DNA of 64,000 nt from Magicicada septendecula (GCA_034769895.1 CM068370.1:46242344-46306343), one strand, 5' to 3'; numbered from the stretch's first letter, positions 10,714 through 20,480 are shown. Translations and numbers: made by a program. The notes: a model not told the origin generated them from the letters alone.

Positions 10714-11578
10714 TTAGTAAAGAGAAAACAACTGTGCAGCAAATCTTACATTTTGACAAGATCGACCAGTTACGTTAAGGTGTATCTGACTAATATTGGG
10801 TAAAATCGTCAATTCTCCTTTCTGTTGCTGTAACAGATTTTCGATTGTATCCTTTTTAAGCTCAGTGCCATCACAAAGTAACAACCCATGGTCTAGAAAA
10901 TGATTTCTAAGCAGCTTTAAAAGATGAGGTACGTCACAGAAAACCCACACCTTATCGTTTGTAGTTGGGTTAATGAAGACATTTTTTTCTGTGTTTACAC
11001 ATAATTCCTTCCAGACTTTTGAATTCTTTCCCCCCATATCACACGTCACAGTCGCTACATGAATATTACTGCTCTCAACGGCACTGATAATGCTTTTAAG
11101 CAATACATCTGTCATGGTCACATCAAAATCATAATAAATGGGTTGCTTCCACTTGGCAAACAGACCTCTAATCATGACCACCTGAACATTACTGTGGGGC
11201 CCCAGAATTACGTCATCTGATGAATCGTAGCACACACGTCCATCAATATTCATTTCATCGAAAGAAAGGACACAAATTCTCTCAAGTTCTATAAAATTTG
11301 TAGCCTTAGCTTTCATTAAAGACAAAACTTCCTGAAGGATGCCTCGCTTGCATTTAAACTGTCGTGTCCATTTTTGGAGAGTAGAACGAGCAAGTAAGGG
11401 GAAATTGCGTTTTCTTAAGTAATTATAGGTCTTCTTTGAAAGTGCTCTTAGCATGAGTGCATTCGCGATATCTTCTGATGACCACTTAACCCTCTTGCCT
11501 TGTAAAAGACATCGAATCTGGCCTGGAGTGAAGCACTTAGAAAGGGTATCTTTTATGTCTTGATTTAATGTTCTCCGT
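10714..11578 (-). pseudogene. P-like transposase, RNase H-like N-terminal core
   Basis: The frame is open from about 11578 into the Met at 11454 and on to the stop created at the PLE junction. Before that Met it shows 'CFTPGQIRCLLQGKRVKWS' followed by 'DIANALMLRALS', a typical P-family start. The core has ICVLSFDEMNIDG (first acidic residue), VTCDMGGKNSK (second) and FCDVPHLLKLLRNHFLDHG. The last real P-like residues are 'FAAQLFS'. Residues after that come from the PLE flank. It lies between the coiled-coil segment upstream and the remainder at 9134-9556. Confidence 0.88.
10723..10733 (+). repeat. right target-site duplication of nested PLE
   Basis: The 11-mer agaaaacaact, identical to 9571-9581. 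It closes the PLE insertion. The P-like reading frame resumes at once on its far side. Confidence 0.9.
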
Positions 11579-11639
11579 GTTGTTTTTCAGGGAATGCCTT
11601 TTTGAAAGACGTTACATATCTTGCTGTTTTGTTTGTTGT

Positions 11640-11765
11640 TAGAGCAGCTTGCGTTTGTTTTAGTGTGAGTAGTTTAGGGCAGTTTTCTTTTCTAGCTGTA
11701 AAATTTCTTCTCGAAGTTTTGCTATTTCTATATCTTTTTGTATGTCCTGATTTGTCTCAGTGCTA
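11640..11765 (-). pseudogene. P-like element coiled-coil segment
   Basis: One minus-strand frame reads 'QKDIEIAKLREEILQLEKK', a heptad-like Leu/Ile pattern with many Lys and Glu. It lies between the THAP domain and the transposase core, where P-element and THAP9 proteins have a dimerising coiled coil. A stop follows shortly after, and the next block is in another frame, so this part is decayed or crosses an undetected intron. Confidence 0.6.
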
Positions 11766-11879
11766 GTTTCCTGATCGATACCTCTCTTCTTTGGGGACAA
11801 AGTACTTACTGTTGCTAGCGCTCGTTTCCTCACAGATCTGACTTCTATGCGGGCCTCTTGATCACTGGAGACCTACAGA

Positions 11880-12140
11880 GGTAAACAATCCCTTAATTTT
11901 GTATGAATCAGGAGTGAAACATAAAAAAAAATTAGGCAAGGATGACATTAAGGAGGTAAATGAACTAATAAATTAACTCGCTAATATTTTAAAATGAATT
12001 AAACCAATCATTATTAGTTTGCGTACATTTAACACTACAAAACCCCAACCCAGACTACTGTACTGTTGTTAATTAAATTTATAACCATAATGGCTAAATG
12101 ACAAATAGTTTAGTTTTAGTTTTTAAGTTTATGTATACTT

Positions 12141-12177
<37 letters not shown>

Positions 12178-12489
12178 GCGAGTTAAAACTGAAAACTCGC
12201 TTCGCTCGTTCAATTAAAGACTATACATATTCAGTCCACACCATACAGTAATGCGAGGTCTGCTGTGTAAATTCTGCTTGGGTAAGAATATTCAGATATA
12301 GGCCTATTTTATAAGTCAGTAGGCCTGTAAACCCAGAATCAATTTAGGAACAGGAAGGAAACTTATAGCCTGAGTTATGTTGGCTAATAAAATTTGACTA
12401 AAATAGTATTACAATGTTTAAACTGAGGACATACAGACCTGAGTTGTGATCTTGCTTGAATCTGAGTTGCCGTGCCAATTTGGAATGTA
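11880..12489. other. non-coding stretch inside the P-like element
   Basis: No coding potential was recognised. It contains an (AC)n run at 12144-12176. It lies between the THAP block and the coiled-coil block, so it may be an intron or decayed linker of the P-like gene. Confidence 0.4.
12144..12176. repeat. (AC)n microsatellite
   Basis: A pure CA dinucleotide run of about 33 bases within the presumed intron or linker of the P-like element. Confidence 0.85.
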
Positions 12490-12773
12490 CTAGGATGGAA
12501 TAGCGTTTAACCACAGAATTTTTCTTGTCGGTAAACCAAGAAGTTCATTTTTCATATCCCTTTCGTAATCTTCTGGAAGAAAGTGCTTAGAACACACTCG
12601 GGCAGTATTAACATTAAATTTATCAGTTTGTTTACAGCGAGAAAGCCACACACGTCTCAGCTCTTTGCTTTTTGGAAACCGGTGGTATATATGGTACCAG
12701 GTTCCTTCAAGCAACAATTATGACACTGCGCAACAGCACAAGAGGCATTACTACTGCTACCACTTTCATTCAT
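12490..12773 (-). pseudogene. THAP zinc-finger domain of the P-like transposase
   Basis: THAP domains bind element DNA through a C2CH zinc site. From the ATG at 12773 the frame gives 'CAVAQCHN' (CX4C). A one-base shift near 12722 leads to 'GTWYHIYHRFPKSKELRRVW', then VCSKHFLPEDYE (CX2H), and LGLPTRKILWLNAIPS, the AVPTF-like end of the fold. Together these are the complete THAP signature in order. The frameshift inactivates the copy unless it is a sequencing or assembly error. The domain lies at the 5' end of the element, as in P-element and THAP9. Confidence 0.88.
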
Positions 12774-12812
12774 TTCAAACTATACGTATATTCCAATGTG
12801 TAATATAAGAAT

Positions 12813-13550
12813 ATCGGTATGGAGAACCATACATGACTTCCATATTCTAAGATTTATATTTAAAATCATTTTGAGCCAAACAGCCAGGCTGTGTCTTACC
12901 TGCCTTTTTATTGCTGTATTAAATGAAAAATATTATATTACATTAAAATGAAAAAATTATAATTTTATTGCCTGGCAACAAAATTATTTTATTTTTAACA
13001 ATTACCATTGTTTCAAAAAGTTTAAATAAATTTTCAAGTACTTTACTCTTGTTAAAACGTAAAAGGTTGCAGGTAAACTACCCCTTCCCCTTAACCGATC
13101 TTCACCAAAATCGAAAGTCATTGAGACCTCTACAATTCAGGGACGTATGCAAAAAATTATTTGATTCTGTTTGAATTTGCGGCTGTTATCGTTTGCCAAA
13201 CAAACAAAATTACCCTTGCTAAAAAAAAACCGTTGCAGGTAAACTACCCCTTTCCCTCAACCGATCTTCACCAAAAACAATAGGTCGCGAGCACTCTGCA
13301 AATCAGGGCTGTATGCAAAAAATTATTTGATTCTGTATGAATTTGCGGCAGTTATCGTTTTCCATAGAAAAAAAATCTACAGACACACACACACACAGAC
13401 AGACAGACAGACACAAACACACACAGACACTTTTCGGAAAACGACTTTTTTTCATGTTTTGAGTGTAGTAGAATCAGAATCTGCAATAATCTCAAACACG
13501 ATTTTTTTTGCCATCACCATACTTCCATTCCTTAAGGAATATGGAAGTAA
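12813..13550 (+). mobile_element. E-family dispersed repeat, copy 1
   Basis: The copy begins with the hairpin GTATGGAGAACCATAC, followed by ACTTCCATATTCTAAG. It ends with the palindrome-like ACTTCCATTCC/GGAATATGGAAGT. The first ACTTCCATATTC is inverted at the far end, giving ~12-bp subterminal inverted repeats plus a terminal hairpin. The middle holds two ~165-bp units, then a CA/GACA microsatellite. No coding sequence. The layout resembles Helentron-associated elements (HINE/DINE-1 type), but a MITE or retrozyme-like element is possible. Copy 2 follows directly, head to tail. Confidence 0.75.
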
Positions 13551-14750
13551 ATATAGGTATGGAGAACCATACATGACTTCCATATTCTAAGATTTATATT
13601 TAAAATCATTTTCAGCCAAACAGCCAGGCTGTGTCTTACCTGCCTTTTTATTGCTGTATTAAATGAAAAATATTATATTACATTAAAATGAAAAAATTAT
13701 AATTTTATTGCCTGGCAACAAAATTATTTTATTTTTAACAATTACCATTGTTTCAAAAAGTTTAAATAAATTTTCAAGTACTTTACTCTTGTTAAAACGT
13801 AAAAGGTTGCAGGTAAACTACCCCTTCCCCTTAACCGATCTTCACCAAAATCGAAAGTCATTGAGACCTCTACAATTCAGGGACGTATGCAAAAAATTAT
13901 TTGATTCTGTTTGAATTTGCGGCTGTTATCGTTTGCCATAGAAAATACGCTTGTTAAAAAAACGTTGCAGGTAAACTACCCCTTTCCCTCAACCGATCTT
14001 CACCAAAAACAATAGGTCTTGAGAACTCTACAATTTAGGGCTGTATGCAAATAATCTTTTGATTCTGTTTGAATTTGCGGCAGTTATCGTTTGCCATAGA
14101 AAATACGCTTGATAAAAAACGTTGCAGGTAAACTACCCCTTTCCCTCAACCGATCTTCACCAAAAACAATAGGTCTTGAGTACTCTACAAATCAGGGCTG
14201 TATGCAGAAAATTATTTGATTCTGTTTGAATTTGCGGCTGTTATCGTTTGCCATAGAAAATACCCTTGTTACAAAAACGTTGTAGGTAAACTACCCCTTT
14301 CCCTTAACCGATCTTCACCAAAAACAATAGGTCTTGAGAACACTACAATTTAGGGCTGTATGCAAATAATCTTTTGATTCTGTTTGAATTTGCGGCTGTT
14401 ATCGTTTGCCATAGGAAATACCCTTGTTAAAACATAAAACGTTACAAGTAAACTACCCCTTTCCCTTAACCGATCTTCACCAAAAACAAAAGGTCTTGAG
14501 AACTCTACAAATCAGGGCTGTATACGAAACATTATTTGATTCTGTTTGAATTTGCGGCTGTTATCGTTTGCCAAAAAAAAAAAATTTCCCTTGATAAAAA
14601 AAAACCGTTGCAGGTAAACTACCCCTTTCCCTCAACCGATCTTCACCAAAAACAATAGGTCGCTAGTCCTCTACAAATCAGGGCCGTATGCAAAAAATTA
14701 TTTGATTCTGTTTGAATTTGCGGCAGTTATCGTTTGCCATAGAAAAAAAA
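13066..14750 (+). repeat. ~158-166-bp tandem units of the E family
   Basis: Units start with a variant of GTTGCAGGTAAACTACCCC at about 13066, 13232, 13806, 13963, 14120, 14278, 14440 and 14606. There are two in E copy 1 and six in copy 2. Each contains 'CCGATCTTCACCAAAA' and 'TTTGAATTTGCGGC'. Spacing within the copies is 157-166 bases. E-family copies elsewhere in the window have only one unit, so this is a local expansion. Confidence 0.85.
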
Positions 14751-14921
14751 TCTACAGACAGACAGACACACAGACAGACAGACAGACACACACACAGACA
14801 CTTTTCGGAAAACGACTTTTTTTCATGTTTTGAGTGTAGTAGAATCAGAATCTGCAATAATCTCGAACACGATTTTTTTTGCCATCACCATACTTCCATT
14901 CCTTAAGGAATATGGAAGTAA
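13553..14921 (+). mobile_element. E-family dispersed repeat, copy 2 with expanded tandem array
   Basis: The first ~380 bases are almost identical to those of copy 1 at an offset of 740. The copy then carries six tandem units, a (GACA/CA) microsatellite at about 14753-14800, and the same 3' hairpin, ending in GGAATATGGAAGTAA. The short open frames in it repeat between the copies but have no protein signature. Length differs from copy 1 through unit number. Confidence 0.78.
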
Positions 14922-15184
14922 TAAAAACACAACACACACTGACACAATACAAAACAAAAATACAATGACGCTACAAAAATTAAATTGTTTAGACTCAAAC
15001 GATTGTAATGAACAAAAACGATACTCAAAAACAATGCACTGTACAAAATTCAGTTAATTCTTACCACAATTAAATACCTAATCTCCCTTTGCAATTAAAC
15101 TCAAACGCTGTACTGTGTAGTTCTTCCACCAGGCGACGTCACGTGTCAACAACAGCTGATCAGTAAGTGTTGGCACTACGCGGG

Positions 15185-15351
15185 AAAAAATTCGGTTCCA
15201 ATGAAAAGGTCAAAATTCATGTGCAAAACTGGCTCCATCAGCAACCCACAGAATTTTATGCCAGGGGCATTCGGAAGTTAGAAAAACGATGGGATAAGTG
15301 TATTACAGTTGGGGGGGGATTATGTTGAAAAGTAACTATCACTTTGTATTG
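15185..15351 (+). pseudogene. mariner transposase C-terminal relic
   Basis: The frame reads 'KVKIHVQNWLHQQPTEFYA' and then 'GIRKLEKRWDKCITVGG', the C-terminus of a mariner transposase (usual form: WL..QP..FY..GI..L..RW.KC....G.YVE). A run of eight G near 15311 is one base too long to continue into the usual end, so a homopolymer insertion breaks the last codons. Everything before this is missing. A TIR-like end follows at 15384-15412. Confidence 0.82.
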
Positions 15352-15383
15352 ATTCAATAAACGAGTTTTAAGCTAGAGCAATT

Positions 15384-15413
15384 TGTCTTGTTACTTATTG
15401 AATGACCCTCGTA
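15384..15413. repeat. mariner terminal inverted repeat (3' end)
   Basis: Reads TTACTTATTGAATGACCCTC then GTA. Its complement starts TACGAGGGTCATTCAATAAG, a typical mariner TIR, next to a TA. The partner TIR is absent, as expected for a 5'-deleted copy. Confidence 0.75.
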
Positions 15414-15875
15414 ATATAAGTGCTATTGTCTTGTCACACTGTATCTGACATACGCACAAGATAGCTCTTGTACCATTTCTACTACAATACATTTAACAGT
15501 CATTAGTTCTGCCAATTCATAAAGAGTGATTATATGAACATGGTTTTTCACAAAATTCTGAAATCTGTCTGTCTGTAAAATACACATAATCATACTAAAA
15601 ATGGAGTATGATTACTGTTTAGATTGACTTCCGCACTTGTTGTTTATTTGAAATATATAAATGTTGACAGGTTTAGAAGGATTCAATCATTTTATTAACA
15701 CGATCTGTATTAGTGTTTTTACAAAATTTATTGTCATCGTAAGCACAATTGTTACTTAAGGAGTATGATAAATATTACAGCAGTTCTGATTCAGTGTCAC
15801 AGTCAGTTCATGATAAGTCTTTTTTTTTAATGTCAAATTTTTTTTTAATGTTACAGACTTTTTTAACTGTGTCTA
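15414..15875. other. non-coding stretch
   Basis: AT-rich sequence between the mariner relic and the PLE pair. No gene, repeat family or RNA gene was recognised. Confidence 0.4.
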
Positions 15876-15886
15876 TAAAATTGACT
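15876..15886 (+). repeat. left target-site duplication of the head-to-head PLE pair
   Basis: The 11-mer taaaattgact, identical to 18272-18282. It abuts the antisense tail of the PLE. Confidence 0.85.
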
Positions 15887-16006
15887 TCTTGGATTTCGTT
15901 GTCCATGACGTGTCCGTTACTTAACTAAATATCACTATAATATTGACGACTCGGAACACAAAGTTTTTTATAAGTAAAAACGTAAAGTTTTACCTTACAG
16001 CCTAAA

Positions 16007-16040
16007 CCGGCTTTCACCTATAGAAGGCTTCATCAGAGGC
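16007..16040 (-). ncRNA. hammerhead-like motif, PLE family 2 (left arm)
   Basis: On the minus strand CTGATGA (16036-16030) overlaps the ORF stop TGA. The order is CCT-CTGATGA-ag-CCT...AGG-t-GAAA-GCC...GGC-tg-TA-AGG. All three helices can pair, but with extra bases, so it is probably a decayed ribozyme. Equivalent motifs occur at 18158, 23955, 39642, 47440 and 57892. Confidence 0.4.
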
Positions 16041-17127
16041 TGTCGTTAGTAGCGCTGCTCGTCTTGTTGTTGGCGACGAGAAAGTGTTTTGAAAGATTGA
16101 AGCTGTGTGTGTGTGGTGAGATGTGTTCGAATAATGCGTGCGATTTGAATTGTGTCTGTTCGTTTAGGATGTCGTTTTTATTTGTTTTTGTGTGTTTGTT
16201 TATTTCTAATTGTTCTAGAGTGTCTAGTTTTTGGCCTTTTGTGTGTACGTGTAGTATGTTCATGTTATTGTTGATGTTTTTATATGTGTGGTTTGCTTCA
16301 ATGAGGTGGTTTGCGAAGGTAGATTCTGTAGTGGTGTGGAGTGCTTTTGTGTGTTCAATGTATCTCTGTTTGAAGCTACGTCCTGTCTGGCCTATGTAGA
16401 ATTTACTGCAATTTGAACAATTTAGTTTATATACACCGGGTAGATCGAATTTGTTTTGTGCTTTGGGCATGCGTTTTGATAGTGTGTGTTCTGTTTTGTT
16501 AGTAGTTTTGTAAGCGATTCTGTATCCTGCTTTTTTGAATTTGTGGGCAATTTTTTCTGTTTGTTTGTTGATGTATGTTAGTGTTATGAATTTGTTGTTT
16601 TCTGTCTTTGTCTGTTGTTTGTTTTGTGTTTTGTGTAGGAGTTTACTGACTATTGTTCTGTCATAACCGTTAGATTCTGCTAGATATTTTATCGTGTTTA
16701 GTTCGTCTTTGTAGTCTATTTCATCTAAGGGGATGTTGTTAAGTCTATATATCATGGTTCTAAAAGCAGCTAGTTTGTGTTGTATTGGGTGATTGGAGGT
16801 GTTGTATATTAGTGTGTCAGTTGTAGTTGGTTTTCTGTATATACTGAATTTGTGCCTGTGTTCTAGTTTTGTGATGGAGAGGTCTAAGAAGTTTATGGTA
16901 TTGTTGTGTTCGTATTCGGCAGTGAAGGTTATGTTTTTATGTATTTTGTTTATGTGCGTTAGTAACTGTTCACATTGTCTTTTGTTTCCCCTGTATAGTA
17001 TTAGAATGTCATCAACGTATCTGTGCCAATATAGTATTTTATGTGAGTGTCTGTCATTGTTTGTGAGTATTTTTGTTTTTTCTAAGTGTTGGAGGAAGAC
17101 TTCTGCTAGAATGCTGGATATGGGGGA
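16033..17127 (-). pseudogene. PLE family 2 RT palm/thumb plus GIY-YIG endonuclease
   Basis: This is the longest family 2 open frame in the window. It begins at SPISSILAEVF (RT motif after 'LPMG'). It continues with YWHRYVDDILILY (catalytic YVDD), INFLDLSI, YRKPTTTD and a thumb region. It ends with GVYKLNCSNCSKFYIGQTGR, the CX2C plus GIY-YIG core, and SFKQRYIEHTKAL. The stop overlaps the hammerhead-like motif. The frame runs on upstream to 17406 only by reading the antisense of the inverted segment. The N-terminal domain and fingers are missing here, so it cannot make a complete protein. Confidence 0.9.
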
Positions 17128-17130
17128 TGC

Positions 17131-17478
17131 CCCTGCACACAAACTGGCAAAATATCTAGACAAAATTATTAGACAACACACACAAATAGACAACAACATT
17201 GCAGTAAAAAACAACACTGACCTAGTAACAAAAATAAAAGACATACACATCCCCCATAACGCCACATTAGCCTCCTTTGACATTAAAAACCTGTACACAA
17301 ACATCCCCATCTCTGAAACAATCACCATACTACAAAACAAACTCAAACAGAACAACACACCAGACGAACTTATCAATGAAATAACAGAAACTCTGAACAT
17401 TATCACAAAACAAAACTACTTTACTTATAACAATAAATACTACACACAGAACGATGGCCTACCCATGGGCTCCACGGG
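17131..17478 (+). pseudogene. PLE family 2 RT fingers/palm segment, inverted
   Basis: The plus-strand frame reads HKLAKYLDKIIR, then SFDIKNLYTNIPI (RT motif A with the first catalytic Asp), and NYFTYNNKYYTQNDGLPMGS. It stops exactly where the opposite-strand RT segment (16033-17127) begins. The two pieces were therefore contiguous in the source element and one has been flipped. The plus-strand frame runs only a few codons past 17478 before a stop. Confidence 0.85.
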
Positions 17479-17486
17479 TAGCCCAT

Positions 17487-17504
17487 ATCGTGTTTAAACA
17501 CGAT
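17487..17504. repeat. 18-bp perfect palindrome at a PLE junction
   Basis: ATCGTGTTTAAACACGAT, centred on TTTAAA. Its right half is the start of the second PLE segment (Asn-Thr-Ile...). Its left half is the inverted copy. It marks the junction between the inverted fingers segment and the plus-strand 3' part. Confidence 0.7.
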
Positions 17505-18150
17505 AAAATATCTAGCAGAATCTAACGGTTATGACAGAACAATAGTCAGTAAACTCCTACACAAAACACAAAACAAACAACAGACAAAGACAGAAAACAA
17601 CAAATTCATAACACTAACATACATCAACAAACAAACAGAAAAAAATGCCCACAAATTCAAAAAAGCAGGATACAGAATCGCTTACAAAACTACTAACAAA
17701 ACAGAACACACACTATCAAAACGCATGCCCAAAGCACAAAACAAATTCGATCTACCCGGTGTATATAAACTAAATTGTTCAAATTGCAGTAAATTCTACA
17801 TAGGCCAGACAGGACGTAGCTTCAAACAGAGATACATTGAACACACAAAAGCACTCCACACCACTACAGAATCTACCTTCGCAAACCACCTCATTGAAGC
17901 AAACCACACATATAAAAACATCGACAATAACATGAACATACTACACGTACACACAAAAGGCCGAAAACTAGACACTCTAGAACAATTAGAAATATACAAA
18001 CACACAAAAACAAATAAAAACGACATCCTAAACGAACAGACACAATTCAAATCGCACGCATTATTCGAACACATCTCACCACACACACACAGCTTCAATC
18101 TTTCGAAACACTTTCTCGTCGCCAACAAACAAGACGAGCAGCGCTACTAA
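17497..18150 (+). pseudogene. PLE family 2 thumb and GIY-YIG endonuclease, plus-strand arm
   Basis: Open without a stop from the junction codon Asn-Thr-Ile to the TAA near 18150. It matches the C-terminal half of the minus-strand arm almost residue for residue, including KLNCSNCSKFYIGQTGR and the LNEQTQFKSHALFEH region. One extra A near 18128 shifts the last residues, so the end differs from the left arm. RT catalytic residues are absent from this arm. Confidence 0.88.
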
Positions 18151-18271
18151 CGACAGCCTCTGAAGAAGCCTTCTATAGGTGAAAGCCGGTTTAGGCTGTA
18201 AGGTAAAACTTTACGTTTTTACTTATAAAAAACTTTGTGTTCCGAGTCGTCAATATTATAGTGATATTTAG

Positions 18272-18282
18272 TAAAATTGACT
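18272..18282 (+). repeat. right target-site duplication of the head-to-head PLE pair
   Basis: The 11-mer taaaattgact, identical to 15876-15886. It lies directly after the PLE end '...gatatttag', which lacks the tail. Confidence 0.85.
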
Positions 18283-19051
<769 letters not shown>

Positions 19052-19437
19052 AAACAATAGAATGAAATCTGTCCCACGACTATTTTATTACATATTTTTT
19101 TATTGCAAAGCAGTTAATAAACATGTTATAAAAAAAATTTTAGTAGCAGAATGCAATTTCATGGTTGTTAATATTTACATTAATATATACATAGTACTTT
19201 TTTTAAAGGCTTAGTACATTTGTGAGTGGATGCAAGTAGTTACACATGTAAAAATACTGAGATAATGAAAATATGAGTTAATTTTTTTGTGATAAATTTA
19301 TTTATTTTAATTTCCTAATAGAATTTGTATGTGTCTTGATACATACTTAAATGATTTTATACACTGGGGTGTTCCCATTACAGTTAAGCAAAAACATAAA
19401 CTTCTTTGTATGTGTGTGTGTGTGTGTGTTTGTGTTT

Positions 19438-20097
19438 GGGCGTTTTCACACTTACTGACACGACACCAACCCAACATCGACCCTACAACAACAACGACAC
19501 GATATCAAGAAGGTACTTTCACACTCAAAGACGACAGAGGTTGACATATCGGTCGTGGTGAGTGTAGTTTATTATACAAATGGGTGAATTCAACAGAAGA
19601 TTGTATTTACTATATATGTAATATTTAAGACGGAGAAGACGAAAAGTAGATAGGAAGTAGGCCTATTGGGTTCACCCGATTATTAAAGTTTGCTATGTAG
19701 AAGGCGCATACTACACCTAATTTGAAAAATTGGTTTTAAGATCCTAACAAGTTTTTCAATTTTATTTTTATTTCCATCATCTGTCTTGTCCCACAAACAA
19801 GGCTTTGTCTCAACAAGTTCAATCAACGTCACTATGTCATACTTAAAAGTAGTCAATTCTCAAAATTTTTAACTACTGGCCTAAATTAATGCGCTAGGCA
19901 GAGTGAACTGTCTGTGACTACACAGGGCCGACCAAGATGGGAGAGCTGCTGCCCGCTGACACGTCGGTGCCTGCGCCGACCCGATACCGACATGTCGGTG
20001 AGTGTGAAACGGTTCCATAACATTTCTTTACGTTTTGTTCCCACCGATATCGTGCCGATATTCTGTCGGTGTCGTGTCGGCTAGTGTGAAAACGCCC
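19438..20097. mobile_element. Harbinger-type MITE with imperfect TIRs
   Basis: The 660-bp element has TIRs beginning GGGCGTTTTCACACT at both ends. Similarity continues through GACACGACACC (about 28 of 32 bases). Flanks are TTT on the left and TTA on the right, compatible with a mutated 3-bp duplication of the PIF/Harbinger type. Internal copies of the terminal motif occur near 20003. It carries an antisense fragment resembling a MADF domain (19733-19853). It encodes no transposase, so it is non-autonomous. Confidence 0.8.
19733..19853 (-). pseudogene. MADF-like domain fragment inside the MITE
   Basis: The minus-strand frame reads 'FKYDIVTLIELVETKPCLWD' then 'KTDDGNKNKIEKL'. The pattern LIELV..xPCLWDKT is the start of MADF domains (usual form: LI.LV...P.LWD....YK). 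Only the first ~40 residues remain before a stop. Harbinger elements encode a second Myb/MADF-type DNA-binding protein, so this is probably a remnant of the autonomous parent. A captured host MADF gene is the alternative. Confidence 0.65.
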
Positions 20098-20374
20098 TTA
20101 AGTACATGTAATAACATTTATAAATATATGCATTATATGTAATACCTATACATTGAAGTATTATATTAATGTGAATTATACTTTACCAAATAGTTATAAA
20201 TCATAGGCAAATGTTATAATTGGTTGTTTTTAATTCAAAATTTAAAGATACAGTGCATTGAAGAATTTCTGATCAGCATAATAAAGAGTCAGACACCAGC
20301 TGGGTTATAAAGACCTTACTATAGAATATACAACATTATATAATGTAACTCAAATCAATATTTTCAACTACATA

Positions 20375-20480
20375 ATGAGCAACCAACATTAAACTAATAA
20401 TGCTAATATTAGTTTAATATTGATAATGCTAATATTAATAGTTAATAACTAATATTAACATTAATATTAGCATATGAAAC
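20375..20480. repeat. AT-rich palindromic cluster
   Basis: Repeated, mutually inverted copies of taatgctaatatta and attaatatta-like words that can form cruciform or hairpin structures. No element ends were assigned. Confidence 0.5.

Larger units (their letters stand above)
9582..10722 (+). mobile_element. 5'-truncated Penelope-like element (PLE family 1) inserted in the P-like element
   Basis: A plus-strand PLE fragment that begins inside the reverse transcriptase palm and runs through the GIY-YIG endonuclease to its 3' untranslated end. It is bounded by the perfect 11-bp duplications at 9571-9581 and 10723-10733. It is inserted antisense to the P-like transposase, splitting it after 'AAQLFS'. 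Truncation at the 5' end fits target-primed reverse transcription. The end contains a hammerhead-like core overlapping the stop codon (about 10625-10665). Confidence 0.92.
8456..12773 (-). mobile_element. THAP-bearing P-like DNA transposon, interrupted by a PLE
   Basis: In minus-strand order the element shows a THAP DNA-binding domain (12773-12490), a coiled-coil segment (about 11760-11660), an RNase H-like transposase core (about 11578-10734), then after the inserted PLE (9582-10722) the rest of the transposase and its C-terminus (about 9570-8456). This order matches P-element/THAP9-type transposases. Frameshifts occur near 12722, 11570, 9550 and 9130, so the copy is dead apart from any splicing I cannot see. 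Terminal inverted repeats were not identified. A second, shorter copy of the C-terminal part with the same 3' flank lies at 48303-48846. Confidence 0.85.
15887..18271. mobile_element. head-to-head PLE pair (family 2) bounded by one 11-bp duplication
   Basis: Three parts lie between a single pair of 11-bp duplications. (1) A minus-strand 3' part, 15887-17127, with RT palm, GIY-YIG, 3' UTR and terminal tail. (2) A plus-strand RT-fingers part, 17131-17478. (3) A plus-strand 3' part, 17497-18271, with thumb, GIY-YIG and 3' UTR but no tail. Parts 1 and 3 form inverted arms of about 0.8 kb. Parts 1 and 2 break at the same codon of the RT, as in a 5' inversion. The shared duplication suggests the unit entered as a single insertion, as expected for PLE copies with inverted ends. 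Confidence 0.8.

Noticed and set aside
12968-13174. 68-codon frame conserved at 13708-13914 as a gene
   Set aside because: Identical because the E-family copies are recent duplicates. It overlaps the non-coding ~160-bp unit.
13066-14750. Tandem ~160-bp units as a CRISPR-like array
   Set aside because: Units are long, contiguous and without spacers, within eukaryotic repeat DNA.
16793-17130. Long plus-strand frame before the RT-fingers segment
   Set aside because: It is the antisense of the minus-strand PLE. Only the part from 17131 on is sense PLE sequence.
20098-20101. TTAA at the right edge of the GGGCGTTTT MITE as a piggyBac duplication
   Set aside because: The left edge has TTT and not TTAA. 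The TIR sequence and a 3-bp TTT/TTA pair fit Harbinger better.
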